A stretch of 64,000 nucleotides of DNA, from positions 1,060,063 to 1,124,062 of the forward strand of contig NW_022098024.1 of NCBI RefSeq assembly GCF_002288925.2, given 5' to 3'. This DNA is from Delphinapterus leucas. Lineage: Eukaryota; Chordata; Mammalia; Artiodactyla; Monodontidae. The position numbers and the translations under genes were made by a program. The notes below the pieces were generated by a model. It searched no databases. It had not been told where the DNA came from and worked only from the letters and a program-made list of their open reading frames with translations. Below are positions 57,126 through 64,000 of the stretch, one piece after another; the stretch's first letter is position 1, and each line of letters begins with the position of its first letter.

Positions 57126-59699
57126 TAATATAATGCCACAGGTGGCTTCTACTCACAGTTTTAAAAAGCTGTTCAATTAACAAGTCAGCTATGGATTGTT
57201 CTGGCATAAAAATATACCATAACTTAAATAGATAATGTTATTTATAACAAGCAGAAGCTTAGTTATCTATACCTGGTGAGAGTGGGAAGTGGGGTGGGTC
57301 TTCCCTCATATTTTCTAAAAATTAAAACCCAAACTATGTGAAAATCACGTATTCTAACCTGTGACATTTTTTCTTATTCCTCTTCAGTCTGAAATGTTCC
57401 CAGAAACAATAATGTCCTTAGAATTCTTGGTCTGCTGTATCACAGACAATTCAAAATGCCTTACACTGCTCTAGTAGGAAATATGGAACAAAATTTTGAC
57501 GAGAAAAATCTACCCTCTGGCTCTTAAGAATAATGGGAAAGTGACATTGGAAGAAAATATTTTGGCAATAATCAGCTTTGGGGATTTAGTACTTAGATGG
57601 ATCTTTCAGAATAAGCTGAGGACAAATAGTTGCCTAGCTAATTATATGGACAAAAGAAAGACAGATAAAGACTGTTCCAAATTCTTCTCCACAGCCACAC
57701 CACAGGATGAACAAGGAAACCATACAGGGGAAGCTTTTTCTCCCCATCATGCCCAAAATGCACTTCTTTGGAGGTAACTAAGTATAGACCTTGAGTCATT
57801 CCAGCCATCAGTGTCTTTTCATAAGCACTAGTTATGAAGCTGAAAAGAATGGCAATATAATACACCTATTCTTCTGGAAACTGCTTTTGAAGGAGGGCGA
57901 GTGACTAAGAATGACCGAAATAATGGAGATCCTAAGTGATCACCCAAAGTGGGTGGCCAGGGTTTTACACAAGGAGAAAGTCTATACTTACATAGGTGGG
58001 TGCAAGGGTTTGTGTATGTGTACACAGACATGATTCAGCCTTCCTAAGTTAGAGGAAAGTATTTCCTTCCTAACAATTTCTCCTAAATCCTGAAGTTAAG
58101 TATTAGCACCTGTATTTTTATCAGCCAACATGACAATGCTATTTGGATTATTAAGGAAAGAGCCAGAAGCATAATTAAATTGTAAGCAGTATCTTTTATG
58201 GAAACATACTGAAACAGTTGTAATACCGAAGACCAGAAGACTTGCCACCCACCTCAGCTGCCACGGTGCCAACCTATGCTGTGTCAGAAGTAAGTTTAGG
58301 AGAATCTCCCCCCAAATTTGCCTGTAATTATTAGCCTTTGATGCCAAACTGTGGGAAAAAACTCCCAAGCCTTGGTGAGTGTGGCTGGAAGCGTTAGACC
58401 ATGCCTTAGAGCATAAGGCTCATTATCTACTGCTGTTCCTTTGGCCAAAATTAAATAAAGTTAAGTGGTTTACTTTCCCCCTTCCTTAAGGGGAGGAGAA
58501 GCTACAAAAAGAAATCCATGGAAAGAAGCGCCAAGAAAAAGCACGCATTACTCTCTAAGGCCTTGAAAGAGCAGACTAAAGACAACCACCCAAGGCCGGG
58601 AGCGAAGTGATGAGCAAGATACCCATCATCAAGTGAGAAATAAGCTTCACCCCAAAGAGAATCTAAAGAGGAAAAGGAATACATAGACTAGAAAGTTAAA
58701 AAAGATATTCTGTATTATGTAACAGCTCCCATCTCTAGTTGCACTGCTAGTTTCCTAGATTCAAGTACATATACATTTTTTCCCCCTGAGGAGAAATAAA
58801 AGCAAAGACACCCTGGACTCTAGAAGTTAGAGGCATTATTTTTTTTCTAAAGTATTTTTGTCTGCCTCAATACTTAATTATTCCCTAGAGCCAATGTATC
58901 TCTTTGTTCTTAGGGGTGTATTCTCATTGAAGAAGTTTAATTTACAATAGAATCCTGAAATATTTTAATACTACCTTCTTGCAACTGTCGTCTCCCAAAG
59001 AAATGTTTTGTTTTGTTTTGTTTTAAATCTTACAAGTAGGAACAGCTTTTTAAATGTAGAAATTTGTTCTCAGAGCTGCTGGAACTTTTCTTAGAGTAAG
59101 TCATCACCTTTATACCCCTTTCTTTCTTACAGGAAGAAAACTAGTAGAGCACTTTAGCAATTAGAATTTGAAGGAAGTAGAGGAAATTGAGAATATACAT
59201 AAGTATATACTTAATACTTGATCTTCTACTCAGTGAGTGGTACATTCAAGCTGAATCTGATGAAGTAAGGGCAAACTTCCAGTTTCATTAGAGGCATGAG
59301 TATCCAGATTCCTTGGTAAAGGGTGTGGTCATCATTAGCAGAGTAACCAAATATTTCTAGCTCTCTGCTTTTATGAACATGTAGAATAGTGCTTTTCCAT
59401 CCCTTTAAAATTAGGTGAGGAAATATGACTTGTTTTTATAAATAGAATATGGGTAGAAGTAATATGTGTCACTTCTTGGTAGAAACTTTTGAAGACAGTA
59501 TGTTACTTGCGATATTTTCTTGACCTTTCGAAATCAAGGTGAAGTTTTGGGGAGCTGAAACCCTGAGTTACTACAGTGAGTTATGCCCTTTTACCAACCT
59601 GCAAAGTACACACTGATTGAGCAAGAAATATTTTGATTGATTGGTAGGATTTTGTTGTTGTTGTTGTTACTACAGTATAACCTAGTTTACTCTTATTAC
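57126..59699. other. Unassigned sequence, 2.6 kb
   Basis: No repeat or gene recognised. A 30-codon Lys-rich reading frame at 58523-58612 is too short and unsupported to call. Short (GTTTT)n at about 59007-59026 and (GTT)n at about 59653-59668. Confidence 0.45.
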
Positions 59700-59960
59700 A
59701 ACAGGGAGGGATTTAAAAGCTCTTCTCCATGCAACACTGAGACTGAATGGTAATGTAAACTATGGACTTTGGGTGATAATAATGTGTTAATGTAGGTTCA
59801 GTGATTGTAACAAATATACTACTCTGGTGGGGATGTTGATAAATGAGGAGGCTATGCGTGTTTTGGGGGCAGGGGTTATATGGGAAATCTCTCTGCACCA
59901 TCCCCTCAATTTTGCTATGCTCCTTAAACTGGTCTAAAAAAATTAAATATTATGAAAAAT
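59700..59960 (+). mobile_element. L1M 3' UTR end
   Basis: Old LINE-1 3' UTR: 'gtaaactatggactttgggt' (59755-59774), 'ttcagtgattgtaacaaata', 'aatctctctgcaccatcccc' (59885-59904). Ends near 'aaattaaatattatga'. Confidence 0.85.
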
Positions 59961-60179
59961 GTTCTCCAGTATCTAGCATCATGTTAGGTTGATGAAGTGA
60001 TTGAAAGCAATCTCTATAGGACAAAGTGCTAGCTCTGGGCATCTATCCATGGTCAACAGTAAACCATGTTAGTGACCTTTCAGTTATTGACGCTCCACAT
60101 CACACAATAGAGACAAAGGTGTATAAAAGAGTAAGAGACCAGCTAGCTAATGAACCTCCTTGTAGTGGGACCAGCCTTG
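59961..60179. other. Unassigned spacer
   Basis: Nothing recognised. Confidence 0.45.
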
Positions 60180-60575
60180 TTCCTGACTAAAATCCTTTAT
60201 ACTTGCACTTTCCTGCTTGGAATGCACTTCCCCCAGATCTCGGCATGCCGGCTCTTCATCATTAATATTTTAGTTCACATGTCACTCCTTGAGAGTAGAT
60301 TTGTTGACCATACTACCTAAAATAGTCCTCTATTCTGTCACTGTCTATCACCTAAAATCTTTTATTTTCTTTGTAACTCTTGAACCATGTAAAGTATTTC
60401 TATATATGTTTGTTTAGTGGCTTATTGGCTATAAGACATCTGCCAATAGCATGGAGTCTTCATGATTGTGAAGATGCAGTCTCTCTGGTTCATTACTGTG
60501 TTCCCAGCTCAAAGAACATTGACCGGCATAAAATAGGTTGTCATATATTTTTTTGTTTGTTTGAATGAGTAATTA
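60180..60575 (+). mobile_element. L2 LINE 3' end
   Basis: L2 3' UTR: 'ttcctgcttggaatgcactt' (60208-60227), 'cacatgtcactccttgagag', 'actgtgttcccagctcaaag' (60495-60514), terminal 'tgtttgtttgaatgagtaa'. Confidence 0.85.
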
Positions 60576-61612
60576 GACATCTCCAGTCAAATCAGATTAG
60601 GAGGGAAAGGATTCGCCCTCACTCTTTAAACAACTAAAACAAACTGGACACAATATAAGAATAGTTTTATTAGACTACAGTCATCACTGGACAGTAATCC
60701 CTGAGGGCAGGGAAATAAATGAGGTAAGTCCTACCAGTTCCCCAGCTTACTACATGGAGGGAGTTTCTAAGGCATACAGTAGGGAGGAGGAACCCAGGTG
60801 GGGCCCAGCAGTCACCCTGAATTGAAGAAATAGAGGTTGGAATCCAATGAGTCCAACCCATCTGGAGTCCACAGGGCAGAGTACTGAAAGGAATGGGCTG
60901 TAGAATGAGAAAACTCTGAACATCTGCAGATGGTGCATACTAGTTTCCATCTGAGGACTCATCAGAGGACATGGTAAGGAAACGACCGATGCCAGGGAAA
61001 GAATCACTTAAAAGAGCAAGGCGAACAATCCCCAAGGCTCACGCATGGCCAGGGACCTTTATATTCCTGCCAGTCAGAGTGGGAAAATCCTGTAACCTAC
61101 TGGGCATCAGGTAGAGTATGCGAAAGGACCTTAGTAGTGGGGAAAAATCATCCTTAGACTAAAGACTCTTCTGATTCTTCCCAAGAAAGCTTAAAAACAA
61201 GGAACAAAAAAGCTCAAACTGCTTCCAGATATCTGTGTTCCAGAACAAATGTCAAGAATAGTTAAAAACATACCCAACAAGACAACAATTAAAAATTCCT
61301 GACATACAATCAGAATTACCGGGCGTGCACAGAAGCAGTAATCCACAGTGCATAGCGAGAGGAAAAACAGTCAATTAAAACCAATCTAGAAATAATGCAG
61401 ATGAAAGACATAGTAGACAGGGTATTAAACTACATTACTTTATATTTTCAAGAAAGTTTATAAAAACATAAGCATGTTAAGGAGAGCTAAGGAAGATACA
61501 AAAAAGACCCAAAATGAACTTCTATGGGTGAAACCTATAGTATCCGAGATAAAAGAATACACTACATGGAATTAATAGCATATGTGATGCTACAGAAGAA
61601 AAGATTAATGTA

Positions 61613-61837
61613 GTCATCCCTTAGTACCTGTGGGGAATTGTTTCCAGGAGCCTCCACAGATACAAAATCTGCCGTGCTCAAGTCCCTTACGTAAAACAAA
61701 ATCTTACAATGGATACAGTTGGCCCTCTGTATTTAGGGGTTTCACATCCACAGATTCAACCAACCGCAGAATCCGTGGAATCAGTGCTTGGTTGCATCTG
61801 CGGGTGTGAAACTCGTCGATACTGAGGGCAGACTGTA
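61613..61837. mobile_element. Tigger/MER2-type DNA transposon insertion, apparently compound
   Basis: The left end is 'gtcatcccttagtacctgtg' and the right end 'gagggcagactgta'. It is flanked by TA (61611-61612 and 61836-61837), the target of mariner/Tigger elements. The L1M reads through as gattaatg-TA-cttgaagac. A second terminus starts after an internal TA at 61714-61715 ('cagttggccctctgtattta', 61716 on). The insertion therefore holds the first 100 bases of one element and a second short element. Confidence 0.78.
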
Positions 61838-62819
61838 CTTGAAGACTTAGTAATAGAAATAATCTAAAAAACAGAAAATAACCTCTGAAAGACAAAAGGA
61901 TGCAGTGAGATGTGGGACAACGTTAAAGTGGCAAGCTGCCTAATAGGGAAATTGAGGTCGCCAAAATAGAGGGGCTGGAGATGGAAAACCTATGAAGAAA
62001 TATAAGAAATGGTAAAATTTTTCCACTTTGATGAAAATAACAAATTCAAGATTCAAGAAGCCTAGTGAAACCTAAGCAATAGAAATCTGAAGAAGAAAAA
62101 AAAAAATCTGAATGTAGCCAAAGTAAAAAGAACCATTATGTATAGAGGGACAATAATAGTTGATTTTTTTTTTTTTTTTGGAAACAATGAAGGCAAGAAG
62201 ACAGTGGGCCAGATTCTCTTTCCGATGTACAAAAGCTGAAAAACTTCATCCCCAGCAGCTCCCAAATATGTTAAAGGAAGTTCTTCCAGCAGGAGGAAAA
62301 TAATACCAGATGGAAATCTGTAACTACACAAATGAAGGAAGAGTACTGGGAATGGTAGTTATATGTAGGCAAATATAAATGCTTTTCTTATTTTTAAGTC
62401 CTGTTAAAAGATCATTTGACTCTTTTGAAATAATATCAGTTTATTGTTGAGTCTATAATGAATGTGAAAGCAAAATGTATGACAATAGCACAAAGTCCAG
62501 GAGAGGGGAAATTAATGTATAACCTTGTGTATTTATGGTGTACATGAAATGGGATATTACTTGATGGTAGGCTATGATAATTTAAGGTATATACTATAAA
62601 TCCTAAAGCAATGTGCCCCCCCAAAAAAGAAAGAAAGACAATAAAACAAAGAAGTATAGAAAGTAAACCAACAAATAATGCAAAATGGAATTTTTAAAAA
62701 TATTCAATCCAGAAGAAGGTGAAAAAAGAAGTAAATGGAAACAAAGAACAGAAGAAACATGTAAAGCAGAAGTGGCAAGATAGTGGATTTTAATCAGACT
62801 TTATTCATAATCCCAGTAA

Positions 62820-64000
62820 ATTTAAATGGTTCAACCATTCCTAATTAACAGTCAGATCTTGTCAGACTGGGTAAAAAAAAGCAAGACCCAACTATATCTT
62901 GCCTCTAAAAGAAACCTGCATTAAATATAAGGACACAAATAGGTCAAATGTAAAAGGATGCAAAAAGAGATGTGCTGCTAACATGAACCCAAAGAAAGCT
63001 GCAGTGGCTATATTGATGTCAGATAAAGTAAATTTTATTAAACAAAGGAATATTACCAGGGATGAAGGGATCATTTCATAACTATAAAGGGTTAATTCAT
63101 CAGAGGACTTATTAAATTTTCAATATCTGTGTACCTAGTAATGGAGCTTCAGAATACACAAAGTAAAAACAGGTATAGCTGATAAATAAATCCATAATTA
63201 CAATGAAGAATTAAAAATAATAGAATAAGTAGACAGAAAAACAGTATAAACTGAAAACAGATAAACTGAACAGCATTATCACACCAATGGTTCCTAATTC
63301 ATTCAACAACAGCAGAAAATGCATTATTTTTAAGAGCACACAGAACATTTGCCAAATTAGGCCATAAAACAAGTTTATAAATGTAATAGGATGCAAATCA
63401 AAGAATGTTTTCTGATCACAATGGAATTAATTAATAATAGAAATCAGTAACAGAAAGATATCTGGAAAATCCCCAAATGATTGTAAACTAAATAACACAC
63501 TTATAAATAAACCACGGGTTAGAGAAGAAACCAAAAGCAAAATTTTTAAACTATTTTTAACAGAATGAAAATGAAAACAAACATATCCAAATTTGTGAAA
63601 TGCAGCCTAAGGCGATTTTAGAGGCCAATTTATTTCAGTAAATGCTTGCATTAGAAAAGAATGATCTCAAATCAATGGCCTACGCTTCTATTTTAAGAAA
63701 GTAGAAAAGAGCCAATGGAATCCAAATAAAATATATATATATATAAGAAATAATAAAGATAAGAGCAGAAATCAGTGAAATAGAAAAGAGAAAATCAATT
63801 AAACAAAAAACTGGCTCTTTGAGAGACTCAATAAAATCGATAGACCTCTAGGCAGACTGATAAAAAAAAGTGAATGCACAAATTTTCAATATCAGGAATG
63901 AGGGGGAGAATCACTATAACTCAAACAGATATTAAAACAATAATAAGGAATTATTATGAATTAGTGAATAACTAATAAAGTGATAATCTAATTGCACCAC
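62820..64000 (+). pseudogene. LINE-1 ORF2 N-terminal remnant (endonuclease to RT start)
   Basis: Heavily mutated ORF2. The longest open piece, 62899-63081, translates to the AP-endonuclease block containing 'KYKDTNR' and 'KKAAVAILMSDKVNF'. A Glu-Thr pair corresponding to the conserved ETH of this domain is retained near its start. Further decayed blocks follow ('gaaagatatctggaaaatcc', 63451-63470; 'ctggctctttgagagactca', 63811-63830), approaching the RT domain at the window edge. There are many stops and frameshifts. It cannot encode an enzyme. Confidence 0.85.

Larger units (their letters stand above)
60600..64000 (+). mobile_element. Long L1M element, from 5' UTR to RT region, running off the right edge
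   Basis: About 3.4 kb that reads as one old LINE-1. A probable 5' UTR (about 60640-61190) contains 'tccctgagggcagggaaata'. The ORF1-end/inter-ORF region covers about 61190-62700 ('aaaatttttccactttgatg', 'cagatggaaatctgtaacta'), and ORF2 starts near 62820. A Tigger-type insertion splits it at about 61611-61837. A T-run (62163-62180) and (AT)n (63731-63744) are secondary. The 5' UTR assignment is the weakest part. Confidence 0.8.

Noticed and set aside
58523..58612. Lys-rich 30-codon frame resembling a basic nuclear peptide
   Set aside because: Too short. I could not connect it with any known protein or exon boundaries.

Overview
The window is nuclear DNA from a mammal, almost certainly a cetacean (whale or dolphin). 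The diagnostic signal is thirteen copies of the tRNA-derived CHR SINE of cetaceans and their close relatives (sense strand begins gggcttccctggtggcgcag). Most are the short GC-rich type. Two are a longer type, and two are an older 'gggacttccctggtggtcc' type. No Alu, B1/B2, pig PRE-1 or ruminant BovB/Bov-tA copy was seen. I find no protein-coding gene, RNA gene or convincing exon. Every reading frame I recognise belongs to a decayed LINE-1 or L2 or is a chance frame through a GC-rich SINE. Both window edges lie inside LINE-1 elements. The window reads as intergenic or intronic repeat-rich DNA. Unannotated exons in the unassigned stretches cannot be excluded by eye.

Layout. 0-5 kb: 3' end of a LINE-1 (ORF2 C-terminus and 3' UTR), two MIRs and mostly unassigned sequence. 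5-15 kb: SINE-dense, with six CHR-type SINEs, a 1.4-kb L2 interrupted by an older SINE, an L1M antisense fragment interrupted by a SINE, and a long CHR SINE that seems to carry a 3' transduced segment. 15-26 kb: sparse, with MIRs, one CHR SINE, an inverted-repeat DNA-transposon fossil and long unassigned stretches. One of these holds a speculative promoter-like plus splice-donor-like arrangement near 20.6 kb. 26-36 kb: two LINE-1 3' ends, an MLT1-type LTR, MER5A, L2 and MIR fragments, two CHR SINEs and a 350-bp solo LTR. 36-46 kb: an ERV LTR-like segment at about 38.0-38.7 kb with a tandem repeat, many MIRs, large TC/CA microsatellites and an antisense LINE-1. 47-52 kb: a stack of nested insertions, with an old LINE-1 split by a SINE and an LTR-like repeat, then a solo LTR inside another solo LTR inside or at the end of an L2, each LTR with a perfect 5-bp target duplication. 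52-60 kb: L2, LINE-1 ends, two CHR SINEs and about 4.5 kb of unassigned AT-rich DNA. 60.6-64 kb: a long degraded L1M running from probable 5' UTR into the endonuclease/RT coding region and off the right edge, interrupted by a Tigger/MER2-type DNA transposon at a TA site.

The insertions give a readable relative chronology. L2/MIR and LTR fossils are oldest, then L1M, then CHR SINEs and the young LINE-1 ends that still carry 10-17 bp target duplications. I did not find a new gene system. The most interesting items are the candidate SINE-mediated 3' transduction (14.06-14.47 kb), the two-level nested solo LTRs (50.37-51.66 kb), the compound Tigger insertion (61.6-61.8 kb) and the promoter-like segment near 20.6 kb. 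Family names come from memory of consensus sequences, not from a database search. Boundaries without a target duplication are approximate.
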